From Actinomycetes bacterium (GTDB taxonomy: Bacteria > Actinomycetota > Thermoleophilia > BMS3ABIN01), in assembly GCA_021785935.1 (NCBI GenBank), contig JAJYOG010000003.1:76829-140828 (forward strand): a stretch of DNA of 64,000 bases, given 5' to 3'. The notes below the pieces were generated by a model, which ran no database searches, had not been told where the DNA came from, and worked only from the letters and a program-made list of their open reading frames with translations. Numbering within the stretch: the stretch's first letter is position 1; each line of letters begins with the position of its first letter. Positions 23,441 through 32,884 of this stretch are shown piece by piece. The position numbers and the translations under genes are program-made.

Positions 23441-23794
23441 GTGGATCCGAAAGTCAAAGAAAACATTTACAAAATGCATGCTCAAATCTGCAAGGCTCTG
23501 GCGGATCCCAAGCGGCTGCTGATCCTCAATGAGCTGCGCGACGGCGAGAAGACAGTCGGCGATCTGGCAAAATCCCTGGAACTTCCCCAGGCAACAGTTT
23601 CTCAGCACCTGGCGATTTTGAGGCAAAGGGCGCTCGTATACTCGAGACGTCATGGGGTCAACGTCTTCTACACCATCGCCAACAACAAGGTGATCCGCGC
23701 CTTCGATCTTTTGCGTGAGGTCATGGCCGAGCAGCTCGCCAAGGAACAGGAGCTGCACGAAGCCTACATGAAAGCCGCGCCTGTCTCCGAATAG
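23441..23794 (+). CDS. ArsR-family winged-helix repressor
   Basis: From GTG 23441 the protein has 117 residues. An in-frame ATG at 23381 would add 20 residues without a good ribosome site. The winged helix is clear: ICKALADPKRLLILNELRDGEKTVGDLAKSLELPQATVSQHLAILRQ, split here over the usual HTH, and then a wing with VYSRRHGVNVFYTI. Only one cysteine is present, so a two-cysteine persulfide switch like that of BigR is not evident. It is divergent from the exported rhodanese gene, which may be its target. Confidence 0.85.
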   Translation: MDPKVKENIYKMHAQICKALADPKRLLILNELRDGEKTVGDLAKSLELPQATVSQHLAILRQRALVYSRRHGVNVFYTIANNKVIRAFDLLREVMAEQLAKEQELHEAYMKAAPVSE

Positions 23795-23867
23795 GGCCCT
23801 CCGTACCGTTTTCTTCTGATATCCTTAGCCTGAACCGTCAGCAATTTGCTCTGAAAGGTTATCGGGC

Positions 23868-24512
23868 CTGGAAAGCATCGTAGACATCATTCTGCCGAAA
23901 CTTGAGTTCTGGGGCTACTGGATAGTCCTGCTCGTCACCTTCCTGGAGAACTCCGCCTTCGTGGGCCTGGTCATGCCCGGAGATGTCACCCTGCTGGTCG
24001 CCGGCATGCTGGCTTCACATGGCACCCTCAACCTTTGGTTGCTGGCAGTTATCGGATCTTTCGGAGCCATTTTCGGCGACAGCGCCGGTTACGCCATCGG
24101 CCGCTTTGGCGGCATCAAGGTCGTCCGGCGCATCGGCCATTATTTCCGGGTCAGGGACAGCCACCTGGAAAAGGCGCAGAAATATTTCGATAAACACGGC
24201 GGCAAGACCATCTTCGTCGGGCGCTTCGCCACCGGCATCAAGTCATTCATTCCGGTGGCCGCCGGCATCAGCCGCATGAATTACGGCACCTTTCTGCTCT
24301 ACAATTTTGTCGCCTCGATACTCAATGTGACCCTGCTCCTGGTGCTCGGCTACTTCTTTGGGGAAAGCTGGCAGAGAATTAATGAGTGGCTTGGTTGGGC
24401 CGGAAGCATCCTCCTGGGGATTATCATTGTTGCGGCAGCCGTTTTCTGGTATATGAGGAGGCGGCGGCGCGAGATGTCCGGCGAGGAAGATACGGATCAG
24501 GTTCCGGATTAG
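23868..24512 (+). CDS. DedA-family (VTT-domain) membrane protein
   Basis: The frame upstream of GTG 23961 continues with ESIVDIILPKLEFWGYWIVL, the normal DedA N terminus. The start is therefore most likely the CTG at 23868, ten bases after AAAGG, giving 214 residues. No ATG, GTG or TTG is available before that segment. The family motifs GLVMPGDVTLLVAGMLA, GDSAGYAIGRFGG and FVGRFATGIKSFIPVAAG are present, with four or five membrane segments. DedA proteins are proposed lipid or undecaprenyl-phosphate transporters. Confidence 0.85.
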   Translation: MESIVDIILPKLEFWGYWIVLLVTFLENSAFVGLVMPGDVTLLVAGMLASHGTLNLWLLAVIGSFGAIFGDSAGYAIGRFGGIKVVRRIGHYFRVRDSHLEKAQKYFDKHGGKTIFVGRFATGIKSFIPVAAGISRMNYGTFLLYNFVASILNVTLLLVLGYFFGESWQRINEWLGWAGSILLGIIIVAAAVFWYMRRRRREMSGEEDTDQVPD

Positions 24513-25316
24513 CTAAAGCTCGACCGTTTCTCCATCCTCGAGAATCACGGTTCCCGGGAAAATCTTTTGCGCCGATAGCAGCATCTGTTCGTGATATTTG
24601 GCTCCGCGCAGAGGATTGAGATGGCAGAGCACCAGTTTCTCCACACCGGCCCCGGCGGCACAGGCGGCCGCCTGCCGGGCAGAAGTGTGGGCAATGTAGG
24701 CTTCGCGGGCAATCCGCTCGGTGGCCGGGTCATCCTCTTCGACGCCGTCAATCCAGGCCTCGTGGACCAGCATTTTCACGCCCATGGCGAAGGCCGCGGT
24801 GCCTTCATCATCAGCTGTGTCCGTGGCGAAAACCAGAAGATCGTTTACCCTGAAAGCCACGGATGGATCGGCGTGAATCTGCTTGCGGATCTGGACAGTA
24901 ACCCCGCCCACCGTATGCGGGCCTTCGCAGACCGGCACAATCGATAGATCCAGGGGAAGATCGTCCAGAGCCTGCGGGTTAAACGGTTTTCGGATGATGG
25001 CGTTGATGGTCTCCTCGGGGTCGCTGCCGGTGATGTGCGCCGCCGGCGGGTGCAGATAAAGCTTGCGGCTCTTGAACATGGCCGGCAGGTAAACAAGGCC
25101 GGCGATATGGTCAAGATGGTAATGGCTGAGGAAGATGTGCACCTCGCGGCCCAGCTCCAACTCCGGGCGGAATCGTTCCTCTAGCAGCCGGGAAAGGCCG
25201 GTGCCGGCATCGAAAATGAACAGCGCTTCCGGCATGCTGAGAATGGCGCAGGTGGTCTCGCGTCGGTCAGTCGGGATCCAGCCGCCGGTGCCGAGCAAGG
25301 TAAATTTTGCGTTCAT
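24513..25316 (-). CDS. metallo-beta-lactamase-fold hydrolase (RNase Z-like group)
   Basis: The 267-residue protein has the metal-binding motif HYHLDHIAG, an N-terminal LGTGGWIPTDRRETTCAIL and the later FATDTADDEG and LVHEAWID segments. This is the layout of the RNase Z/phosphodiesterase group. Whether it processes tRNA 3' ends or a small phosphodiester is open, as it lacks some exosite features of RNase Z. It converges with dedA, with stops adjacent (24512/24513). Confidence 0.85.
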   Translation of the reverse strand: MNAKFTLLGTGGWIPTDRRETTCAILSMPEALFIFDAGTGLSRLLEERFRPELELGREVHIFLSHYHLDHIAGLVYLPAMFKSRKLYLHPPAAHITGSDPEETINAIIRKPFNPQALDDLPLDLSIVPVCEGPHTVGGVTVQIRKQIHADPSVAFRVNDLLVFATDTADDEGTAAFAMGVKMLVHEAWIDGVEEDDPATERIAREAYIAHTSARQAAACAAGAGVEKLVLCHLNPLRGAKYHEQMLLSAQKIFPGTVILEDGETVEL

Positions 25317-25349
25317 GGGAATCCTCCACCGTGTAAATTTCTAATTGTT

Positions 25350-25401
25350 GGGATGGGAACCGCAATTTCATCTTCGACAGAAACTACTGCGGGACCATCC
25401 C
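25350..25401. repeat. imperfect hairpin between divergent genes
   Basis: GGGATGG (25350-25356) and CCATCCC (25395-25401) form the outer stem. Inner CCGCA/TGCGG segments can also pair around an AT-rich loop. It lies between the MBL-fold gene (minus) and the YhaM-like gene (plus). Its role is not known. Confidence 0.35.
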
Positions 25402-25575
25402 ATCCCCACCCCGCCACATTCAGTCCGGCGGTCCGGCGACAATCCTCAATATCACTCAATAGACATTATTCGTCCGGTGCATATTCTATGATATAGAATA
25501 TCCTGCAACGGTTGATCGCGGCAACGGTGCTTATGGCGCTGGCCGCGGGCCGCCAACGAAACTACGGAGCTACCC

Positions 25576-26523
25576 ATGTCTACACCGGTTGCGGAACTGG
25601 AGCCCGGCCAGAAGATTACCGGATTTTACGTCTGCTCGAGCAAGATCGTTAAAGTGGACCGCAACAGCAACCGCTACATCGATCTTAGGTTCTCTGACGC
25701 CAGCGGTGTCATCAGCGGCAAGATGTGGGATGTCAACGACTCTGATATCGGGCGCTTCGCCGCTCACGATGTCGTCAAGGTGCAGGCGGTCGTGACCAGC
25801 GGCTTTCGGGGCGCTCCCGAATTCAAGGTTGAACGTATCCGGGCGGCCGCCGACGAAGACGAATTCGTCCTCGAGGACCTGCTGCCCTCAAGCCCGCGCG
25901 ACCTGGCCGAGATGGAGGCCGAGCTGGCGGCGATTCGCGCCAGTATCACCAACGACGACCTCACGGCGCTCCTTGATGAGATCTTCAAGGGCGAAATGTA
26001 TCACGCTTTCTGCCAGGCGCCCGCCGCCAAGGGCTTCCATCATAATTACATCCACGGCCTCCTGGAACATACCGTTTCCGTCAGCCGCGTCGCCGACGCC
26101 ATCAGCGGCCAGTATCCGGATTTAAACCGCGGCCTCCTGATAACCGGCGCCATCCTCCATGACATTGGCAAGACGACTGAGTTCGACTACACCACTGCGA
26201 TCGACTACTCTGACTCTGGCCGTCTCCTGGGCCACATCGTCCTTGGCGAGAAGATAGTCGCTGACGCCATCGACCGCCTGGAAGATTTCCCCGACGAACT
26301 GATGCTACAGTTGCTGCACCTGATACTTTCCCATCACGGCGAGAAGGAATACGGCTCTCCCATCCGTCCCAAGACTCCGGAGGCTTTCATCCTCAATCAT
26401 GCCGACGACATCGATGCCAAAGCCAACGTCTTTGAGCGCAAGCGCGCCGCCAGCGACGAAGCCTGGAGCGAGTTCAACCGGCCCCTCGACCGTTTTCTTT
26501 ACCTGAGGAAAGCGGAGGAATAG
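25576..26523 (+). CDS. YhaM-like 3'-5' exoribonuclease (OB-fold plus HD domain)
   Basis: The 315-residue protein has an N-terminal OB-type nucleic-acid-binding domain (LRFSDASGVISGKMWDV, about residues 35-60). An HD phosphohydrolase domain follows at about 155-285: HHNYIHGLLEHTVSV, then AILHDIGKTTEF, with a later LSHHGEKEYGSP. This pairing is typical of YhaM/CMG1, which trims RNA 3' ends. It probably shares a transcript with the membrane glycosyltransferases that follow, since its stop lies 3 nt before the next start. Confidence 0.88.
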   Translation: MSTPVAELEPGQKITGFYVCSSKIVKVDRNSNRYIDLRFSDASGVISGKMWDVNDSDIGRFAAHDVVKVQAVVTSGFRGAPEFKVERIRAAADEDEFVLEDLLPSSPRDLAEMEAELAAIRASITNDDLTALLDEIFKGEMYHAFCQAPAAKGFHHNYIHGLLEHTVSVSRVADAISGQYPDLNRGLLITGAILHDIGKTTEFDYTTAIDYSDSGRLLGHIVLGEKIVADAIDRLEDFPDELMLQLLHLILSHHGEKEYGSPIRPKTPEAFILNHADDIDAKANVFERKRAASDEAWSEFNRPLDRFLYLRKAEE

Positions 26524-26525
26524 AA

Positions 26526-27773
26526 GTGCCCAGGCGCCTGCCCGAGCAGCTGCGCGAAGCTGGGTTGATATTCATTATCACCCGTGGTGTTCTTTTCCTG
26601 ATGGCGCCGCTCGCCTATCTGACGCTTCCTAAAATCGATGCCGCCTCCCAGGATTTTCCGCCCTATGTAGACGCCCGTCTGACCGATACCTTTACCGGCG
26701 TGCCTCATTACCTCTTCGATATCTGGGCCAAATGGGATTCGATCTGGTACCTTCGTATTGCCGAATACGGCTACTCGTCGTTGGACAATACAACCGCATT
26801 CTTTCCGCTTTATCCATTCCTGATCGCCATTTTTAAACCACTGTTTTTGGGAAACGGGGTGCTGGCGGGCATGTTTATCTCACTGGCCTGCTGCCTGGGC
26901 GCCTTCTATCTACTCTATCTGCTGGTCGAGCTGGACTTTGAAAAAGAGGTAGCGCGGCGAGCCGTCTTTTACATGGCAATCTTTCCCACGGCCTTCTTCT
27001 TCCAGACGATCTACAGCGAGTCGCTGTTTTTGCTCCTGACGATCGGCTGCCTCTTCGCCGCGCGGCGAAATGAATACGTCATCGCGGGAATAGCGGGAGC
27101 GCTGGCTACGCTAACCCGCAGCCCCGGGTTGCTGCTACTGGCGCCGCTAACAATCATGTATCTGCAGAACCACGGTTGGAGCTGGCGCCCGGTGACGTGG
27201 GATCTGCGCCGCATCCGCTGGGATATAGCCGGGCTGGCGCTGGTGCCGCTGGGCCTCGGTGTCTGGATGCTCTACCTGGGGCTCAGGTTTGGCGATCCGC
27301 TACTTTTCACTTCGGCTCAGGGCAACTGGCTGCGCGAATTTACCTGGCCGCTCGGCGGGCTATGGCGTGGGGCCGTCGAGGCTGGGAACGGTCTGCGTGA
27401 TCTCTTCTCAACATCCGATTCGATCTACTGGCCGGTAGCCGATCGCGACCCGCGGCTATGGGCAACGTATAACATCATGAATTTCATATTCACGATCGGC
27501 CTTATCGGCCTGGGTATCGCCGCGATCCGGCGGTTGCCTGCGCATTACGTTGCCTACATTTTCGCGGTACTGCTGCTGCCGCTCAGCACTCCCTCTACCT
27601 ACGTGCCGTTATTCTCGATGCCCCGCTTCATGCTGACGGCCTTCCCGATCTTCATCCTGATGGCGCTCTGGGGGGAGCGGAACCGCTGGGTGGACATGCT
27701 GATTACGGTTTCCTCGGTGGCTCTGCTTGGCTTCTTCATGGCAAAGTTCGTGGTGTTTACCTGGGTTTCATGA
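26526..27773 (+). CDS. PIG-V-like membrane mannosyltransferase
   Basis: The 415-residue polytopic protein has WAKWDSIWYLRIAEYGY near residue 68, which is the conserved luminal loop of PIG-V-type mannosyltransferases. About eleven hydrophobic segments follow, including TAFFPLYPFLIAIF. The start is GTG 26526, with GGAGG upstream inside the YhaM-like gene. Such enzymes use polyprenyl-phosphate sugars to glycosylate lipids or cell-wall polymers. The next gene overlaps by 4 nt (ATGA) and is a GT39-like enzyme, so the two probably act together. Confidence 0.82.
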   Translation: MPRRLPEQLREAGLIFIITRGVLFLMAPLAYLTLPKIDAASQDFPPYVDARLTDTFTGVPHYLFDIWAKWDSIWYLRIAEYGYSSLDNTTAFFPLYPFLIAIFKPLFLGNGVLAGMFISLACCLGAFYLLYLLVELDFEKEVARRAVFYMAIFPTAFFFQTIYSESLFLLLTIGCLFAARRNEYVIAGIAGALATLTRSPGLLLLAPLTIMYLQNHGWSWRPVTWDLRRIRWDIAGLALVPLGLGVWMLYLGLRFGDPLLFTSAQGNWLREFTWPLGGLWRGAVEAGNGLRDLFSTSDSIYWPVADRDPRLWATYNIMNFIFTIGLIGLGIAAIRRLPAHYVAYIFAVLLLPLSTPSTYVPLFSMPRFMLTAFPIFILMALWGERNRWVDMLITVSSVALLGFFMAKFVVFTWVS

Positions 27774-29488
27774 AACGCGCGTCCGGACGGACAGCCATGC
27801 CCGATAAAAAGCCACTGCGGGATTTCCTCCAGAAGCTGCCAGGGTCGGATACTGGCCAGGCGCTGGCAGTACTGCTTTTTGCCGTCCTGTGCATAACGCT
27901 TCCTTTTGTCAACAAGGCCTTCCACCTGGATGACACGTTCTTTGTGCGCCTGGCTCAGCAGAAGCTTACCCATCCACTGGCCCTGGGCCTGCCCGACCAC
28001 GGTTATGAGGGCAATTTCTTTTCCCTTTACCTGGATACCCATCCGCCGCTGCTCACCAGCTATATATCGCTCCTGATCCGCGTGATCGGCAGCGCTTCCG
28101 AAGAGGGATTGCACCTTGGCTTCATTGTCTTTCCGGCTCTGGCGGCCGTTTCCATGTTCTTCCTCGCCCGGAGATTTACGGGCAGCCCGCTGCTGGCGGC
28201 TCTGCTTCTGGTTGTGACACCGGGATTTATGGTGATGTCGCAGAGCGTTATGACTGACATACCGGCGCTGTCGCTCTGGCTGGCCGCGATCGCCGCCTAC
28301 GTTTTTGGAGTCGACCGCGAAAACAACCGCCTGCTGATACTTGCCGGACTTTGCCTAAGCCTGGCTGTATTGACTACATATCAGTCATTTAGTCTATTAC
28401 CGCTCTTGCTTGTCTACGCGCTGCTCCAGGGACGTCTGCGAATTAAATATATGTTGCCGCTGGCAGCCGGGCTGGCTGCATTCGCCGCAATTATTATTTA
28501 CTACCGGACGGCTACCGGTCACCCTCCCAAACTTTCCTACAGCATCGGCCTGAACCTGGCCCCGGCTTTTCTCGCCAATAAGGTTATCGCTACGATCTCT
28601 GCCATCGGCGGCGCCATAGTCTTTCCTTTCATTCTGGCGGCGGGAATGCTGAAGGGAAGAAAGGAATATCTGGCTTTCGCCGCCCTGATCGCGGCCCTCT
28701 TGCTCTTCTTCCTGCTTAAGATTTCTTCAGGAGAGTACACCTGGGCTTCTGCCGTCCTGCAGGCTATTTTCTGCGGTGCGGGGCTTCTTGCTATCTACCG
28801 TTTTGCCATCAGCGCCTCGGATGCGGCCGTTGGCCATTTTCGATCGCAAGGCGACCGTGACAATATCTTTCTGATTTTGTGGATCGCCGGCGTGCTCCTG
28901 TATGTTGTCGCGCTCCTGCCCTATGCGTCTACACGCTATCTCATTCCCCTGTTTCCACCGGTGATACTGATGTTCGTGAGGTATGCGGAGACGATTCTCG
29001 GGGATGGAAAAACCGGGAAATATTTTGCCCTCCTCGCGATAGTATTAACTGCGGCCGCCGGCTTCGCGGTCTCGATTGCAGACTACCGGCTAGCCGGCGT
29101 CTATCGAAGCTTTGCTTCTGGCTATTCGCGACAGCTGCGGTCTGGTGATCAAAGGATCTGGTTTGCGGGGGAGTTCGGCCTGCGTTATTACCTCGAGGAA
29201 AACAGCGGCCGGTATCTCACCAAGGACGACAACTCACCGGCTCCTGGCGACCATGTCGTCCTCAGCCACGGTCTGATCGCTTATTTCATCTCCGATGAGC
29301 TCAGGAACCGTATGCAGCTCGAGCAGAGGATCGATTACCCCGGCGCTTGGCCGTTCCGGGTTGAAGACCCTGGCAGCCAAGCGGGTTTCTACGACCAATT
29401 CCACGGAAACCTGCCCTATTCGCTGTCGTCGGGACCGGTTGAATCGATTGATGTGTATACGGTTAGAGCGGCGCCAGATCGTTCATAA
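27770..29488 (+). CDS. GT39/ArnT-like membrane glycosyltransferase
   Basis: The 572-residue protein has about twelve membrane segments. An early luminal loop with HLDDTFFVRLAQQ carries the DD-type motif seen in GT39/GT83-like enzymes. YTHPPLL-like spacing follows (YLDTHPPLLTSY), and then a C-terminal soluble part after residue 460. It would transfer a sugar from a polyprenyl phosphate carrier to an extracytoplasmic acceptor. The start overlaps the preceding mannosyltransferase stop. The ATG at codon 10 is an alternative start. Confidence 0.82.
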   Translation: MKRASGRTAMPDKKPLRDFLQKLPGSDTGQALAVLLFAVLCITLPFVNKAFHLDDTFFVRLAQQKLTHPLALGLPDHGYEGNFFSLYLDTHPPLLTSYISLLIRVIGSASEEGLHLGFIVFPALAAVSMFFLARRFTGSPLLAALLLVVTPGFMVMSQSVMTDIPALSLWLAAIAAYVFGVDRENNRLLILAGLCLSLAVLTTYQSFSLLPLLLVYALLQGRLRIKYMLPLAAGLAAFAAIIIYYRTATGHPPKLSYSIGLNLAPAFLANKVIATISAIGGAIVFPFILAAGMLKGRKEYLAFAALIAALLLFFLLKISSGEYTWASAVLQAIFCGAGLLAIYRFAISASDAAVGHFRSQGDRDNIFLILWIAGVLLYVVALLPYASTRYLIPLFPPVILMFVRYAETILGDGKTGKYFALLAIVLTAAAGFAVSIADYRLAGVYRSFASGYSRQLRSGDQRIWFAGEFGLRYYLEENSGRYLTKDDNSPAPGDHVVLSHGLIAYFISDELRNRMQLEQRIDYPGAWPFRVEDPGSQAGFYDQFHGNLPYSLSSGPVESIDVYTVRAAPDRS

Positions 29489-29599
29489 ACTCCGTGAGTA
29501 AGCTCTACGGCCACTCACAATATTATTGTAATTTATTGTAATAACACCTTACTTCTGATTTAATTCGCCGGACTCTTTTTTCTAACTATTGGGGGGAAA

Positions 29600-30166
29600 T
29601 TGTCAGCGCATTCTTATTTCCGGAAACTTATCGTCCCGGCATTGATTTCAGTATTGATTCTTTTAGCGGGAGCTTCTCTTGCTGGCTGTGGCTCGTCTGA
29701 CAGCACATCCTCTGTAACATCCACTGCTGCCGCTCTTCAGGAATTCACATCACAGGCCGGCCGGTTCTCAGCGATGGTTCCATCTGTTCCCAAAGAGGAA
29801 GCTGATCCTTCAGATCCCTCAACACATACATTCATTGTTGACGGGGGTCCCCATGTATTCGTGATTCAATACACCGATTTTAATCCATCCGGCAAAGATC
29901 CCCAGGTTATCCTTGACGCCGCCCGCGACGGCGCAAAATCAAAAGGTACCTTGGTGCAGGAAACCAAGATAACACTTGATGGTAATCCGGGTCGTGAACT
30001 AATGCTTGATACAAAAGACAAATACGGCAACCCGATGAAAATGAAGTTAAGGATTTACCTGGTTAACACTCGGCTATATGTGGTGTCGATAACTTCGGAC
30101 GCGAGCGTATCCACTAGCAGCGGGTACGAGGATTCAATGCAATCCTTCAAACTGCTTAAAACCTGA
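29600..30166 (+). CDS. lipoprotein, function unknown
   Basis: The 188-residue product starts at TTG 29600, behind GGGGGG. It has a lipoprotein signal (LISVLILLAGASLAGC, lipid-linked Cys near residue 30) and a Ser/Thr-rich linker. A domain with FTSQAGRFSAMVPSVPKEE and later RELMLDTKDKYGNPMKMKLR follows. It resembles small secreted domains that bear a PsbP-like beta fold. No enzyme motif is visible. It stands alone on the plus strand. Confidence 0.7.
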   Translation: MSAHSYFRKLIVPALISVLILLAGASLAGCGSSDSTSSVTSTAAALQEFTSQAGRFSAMVPSVPKEEADPSDPSTHTFIVDGGPHVFVIQYTDFNPSGKDPQVILDAARDGAKSKGTLVQETKITLDGNPGRELMLDTKDKYGNPMKMKLRIYLVNTRLYVVSITSDASVSTSSGYEDSMQSFKLLKT

Positions 30167-30219
30167 GAGGCATCAGCCCCAGGAGGGCGGGAACATCAGA
30201 TCCCTCCATTGGCCTTTGA

Positions 30220-30648
30220 TCACCCCTGCATCTCTGACAGCAACACCACGGCATTCTTGCCGCCGGCCCGTTCATGAATCAATCGATCTGCGGTCACCAA
30301 GGTAGCGGATAGTTTTTTTGAGAGCGCCAAGAAGGCCGCGTCGTAAACCGTCAGGTCGTGCTCGCCGGCAATCCGCGCCATTTCCTGGGACAGAGACTCA
30401 TCCAGAGGATAAACCGCAAGACCCAAAGACCACAGATTGCGCATCGTTTCGTCCATTTGCGCTGTTGTCATTCCGGAGCCGAAACGTAGGAAGTTGCCGA
30501 ATTCGTAGATCAGAAGATCGGGGATGATTACATCCAGTTCGCCCTGGAGATAGGCCTCGCGCAGCAATAATGCCGGTTCGAGATCCGGTTCATTCTCGTG
30601 GTAAAACCATTTGATGATAACCGAGGTATCGAGGACGGCGGTATTCAC
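30220..30648 (-). CDS. vapC: VapC-type PIN-domain toxin
   Basis: The 142-residue protein has the acidic PIN residues: VLDTSVIIKWF (Asp near residue 6), ELDVIIPDLLIYEFGN, YDAAFLALS and TADRLIHERA. PIN toxins cleave tRNA or rRNA. The start is a GTG overlapping the stop of the antitoxin gene (GTGA). A full set of catalytic acids suggests an active enzyme. Confidence 0.9.
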   Translation of the reverse strand: MNTAVLDTSVIIKWFYHENEPDLEPALLLREAYLQGELDVIIPDLLIYEFGNFLRFGSGMTTAQMDETMRNLWSLGLAVYPLDESLSQEMARIAGEHDLTVYDAAFLALSKKLSATLVTADRLIHERAGGKNAVVLLSEMQG

Positions 30649-30917
30649 TCGTGGCGGGAATCCCTCATTTCCCGCACCGCTTTCGCCGCGTCCTGGCCAC
30701 CCCGTACTTTTCGGGCCAGCCGGTCCATTGATTCAACCGCTTCACGAACCCTGGGGTCGTCAATGGGGCGCCTCTCAGAACGGTCGGCGATATATCTGCG
30801 GGTAGCCTCGCGGATCAACTCGCTGCGAGACCTATGCTCCTCTGCAGCAGCCTCGTCTATCTCCACCAGAAGCTCTTCCGGCAAAGAAAACAGGATCTTT
30901 TTCGACCGGCTTTTCAT
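30645..30917 (-). CDS. vapB: VapB-type ribbon-helix-helix antitoxin
   Basis: The 90-residue protein has an N-terminal ribbon-helix-helix domain (KILFSLPEELLVEIDEAAAEEHRSRSELIREA, given here as one helix pair). The C-terminal tail is basic and acidic and should contact the toxin. It precedes the PIN gene and overlaps it by 4 nt. An AT-rich short promoter region with ATATAT-like stretches lies between it and the trpB2 stop at 30967. Confidence 0.85.
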   Translation of the reverse strand: MKSRSKKILFSLPEELLVEIDEAAAEEHRSRSELIREATRRYIADRSERRPIDDPRVREAVESMDRLARKVRGGQDAAKAVREMRDSRHE

Positions 30918-30966
30918 GGATATACATCATATATCTAGTGATATACTATATCAATCTGTTCGGGAC

Positions 30967-32325
30967 CTAGCCCATCTTCGGAATCTTCGCCATCGACTCC
31001 TTGATCTTCTCTTCCGGATAGGCGTAATCGGTGAGTTTGCCGCTCAGGTAAGCATCATAAGCGCTCATGTCAAAGTGGCCGTGACCGCTAAGGTTGAAGA
31101 GGATGACCTTCTCCTCGCCCGACTCTCGGCACTCCAGCGCCTTGTCAATTGCCGCCTTGATGGCGTGGCTCGACTCCGGCGCCGGGATGATCGCTTCAGC
31201 GCGCGCGAACTGGATAGCCGCATCAAAAATCTCGGTCTGGCCGTAGGCAACGGCTGACATGTGCCCGGCGTCGACGAGGGCGCTGATCAGCGGCGCCATG
31301 GCGTGATACCGGAGGCCGCCGGCGTGAATCCCCGGCGGGATGAAATCGTGCCCGAGCGTATGCATCATAAACAGCGGCGTCGAGGCAAGCGCGTCGCCGA
31401 AATCGTATGTGTACTGGCCTTTGGTGACTGTCGGGCATGAGCTGGGTTCGGCAGCCAGGAACTCCACGCTCTTTTTGCCCTCCAGGCGATCTTTCATAAA
31501 GGGGAAGGCCAGTCCGGCGTAATTGCTGCCACCGCCGATGCAGCCGATGACGATATCCGGGTAGACGCCCGCCATTTCCATCTGCTGCTTGCATTCCTCA
31601 CCCACCACTGTCTGGTGCATGAGTACGTGGTTAAGCACGCTTCCCAGGGAATAATTGCAATCATCATGGGTGGCCGCGTCCTCGGAGGCCTCACTGATGG
31701 CGATGCCCAAGCTCCCGAGTGAATCGGGGTCGCCTTCGAGGATGGCGCGGCCGGAGTTGGTGCGGTCGGTCGGGCTGGCGAACACCTCGGCGCCCCAGAC
31801 CTGCATCATGCTGCGCCGGTAAGGCTTCTGGTCGTAGCTGATCTTGACCATATAGACGGTACACTCCATGCCGAACATCTGTGTCGCCAGTGCCATAGAG
31901 CAGCCCCACTGGCCGGCGCCGGTTTCGGTGGCGATGCGCTTGATGCCGGCTTCCTTGTTGTAGTAAGCCTGAGGCACCGAAGTGTTGGGCTTGTGCGAGC
32001 CGGCGGGGCTCACGCCCTCGTACTTGAAGTAGATCTTCGCCGGCGTATCGAGCGCCTTCTCCAGGCGCATGGCACGGATTAGCGGCGTCGGCCTCCACAG
32101 TTTGTAGATTTCCCGCACCTCGTCCGGAATGTCAATGTAACGCTCGGTACTGACTTCTTGCATGATTAGTGACATTGGGAAGAGCGGCGTTAAGGCTTCC
32201 GGACCTACCGGCTCGCCAGTTGCCGGGTTCAGCGGCGGCCTCAGACTTCCCTCGGGCATATCCGGCGCGATGTTGTACCACTGCTTGGGAAGATTTTCTT
32301 CCGACAACAAGAATTTAACAGTCAT
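30967..32325 (-). CDS. trpB: TrpB2-type tryptophan synthase beta-like enzyme
   Basis: I chose ATG 32325 because GGAGGG lies four bases upstream. This gives 452 residues. The PLP lysine is in [32 protein letters not shown] and [16 protein letters not shown] hold the cofactor phosphate loop. The long N-terminal extension and the length of over 430 residues mark the TrpB2 class, which is encoded without trpA and makes tryptophan from indole and serine. No other trp gene is in the window, which fits an indole-salvage role. Confidence 0.9.
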   Translation of the reverse strand: MTVKFLLSEENLPKQWYNIAPDMPEGSLRPPLNPATGEPVGPEALTPLFPMSLIMQEVSTERYIDIPDEVREIYKLWRPTPLIRAMRLEKALDTPAKIYFKYEGVSPAGSHKPNTSVPQAYYNKEAGIKRIATETGAGQWGCSMALATQMFGMECTVYMVKISYDQKPYRRSMMQVWGAEVFASPTDRTNSGRAILEGDPDSLGSLGIAISEASEDAATHDDCNYSLGSVLNHVLMHQTVVGEECKQQMEMAGVYPDIVIGCIGGGSNYAGLAFPFMKDRLEGKKSVEFLAAEPSSCPTVTKGQYTYDFGDALASTPLFMMHTLGHDFIPPGIHAGGLRYHAMAPLISALVDAGHMSAVAYGQTEIFDAAIQFARAEAIIPAPESSHAIKAAIDKALECRESGEEKVILFNLSGHGHFDMSAYDAYLSGKLTDYAYPEEKIKESMAKIPKMG

Positions 32326-32458
32326 TGGACCCTCCAGCCCCGGTGACAATAAAGACAGTGGAAGAAATGTAGCTTTTTACAGCGGGATTGGCAAGTGCTG
32401 ACAGGTGTTTCCCAGCGGAGGAACATGAAAACCTGTCACGTCGAGAGGTCTCGAAGCG

Positions 32459-32878
32459 CTAGTACATGCTCGAGGTTTCGGTGTTTTCCTGGTGGGTCAG
32501 ATTCTTGAGAAAAGGAAGATACTTGAAAACGTAGGTCTTGGCATCCTTGCCGCAGGTTACCTGGTAGGTATGTTCCGCGCCCGGGTTAACCTTAAATGCC
32601 ACAAACGTAAGATTCTTGGCCTCGCAACGATCGGCAGCGATATTCTCCGCCTGGATGTCGCTATGGGAGTCCAGGTATTCCTGCCGCGCCAGGTCAGCGG
32701 ATTCCTTGGCGGTTTCGCTGGTTGCCTGGTTGGCATAAAAAACCGAGGAACCGTCGATGACGCCGATGCCCACGATCGCTATCACGATCACCAGAAAAAC
32801 TACCGTGTTCATCATGCTGCCGGCTTCGCCGGCAAGAAATTTCTTTACGATTCCCATAGGTATATTATTCTTCGCCAA
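32459..32878 (-). CDS. TadE-like small membrane protein
   Basis: The 139-residue protein has a short basic N terminus with a GEAGSMMNT segment and then one hydrophobic helix (VVFLVIVIAIVGIGVI). An extracytoplasmic domain with two cysteines (RCEAKN and QVTCGKD) follows. This resembles TadE/pseudopilin-like proteins, but the fit is loose. The TTG at 32878 is used here; the ATG at 32857 would shorten it by seven residues. It lies just after the membrane-anchored protein at 32885, with a 6-nt gap, and probably shares its transcript. Confidence 0.6.
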   Translation of the reverse strand: MAKNNIPMGIVKKFLAGEAGSMMNTVVFLVIVIAIVGIGVIDGSSVFYANQATSETAKESADLARQEYLDSHSDIQAENIAADRCEAKNLTFVAFKVNPGAEHTYQVTCGKDAKTYVFKYLPFLKNLTHQENTETSSMY

Positions 32879-32884
32879 AATTAC

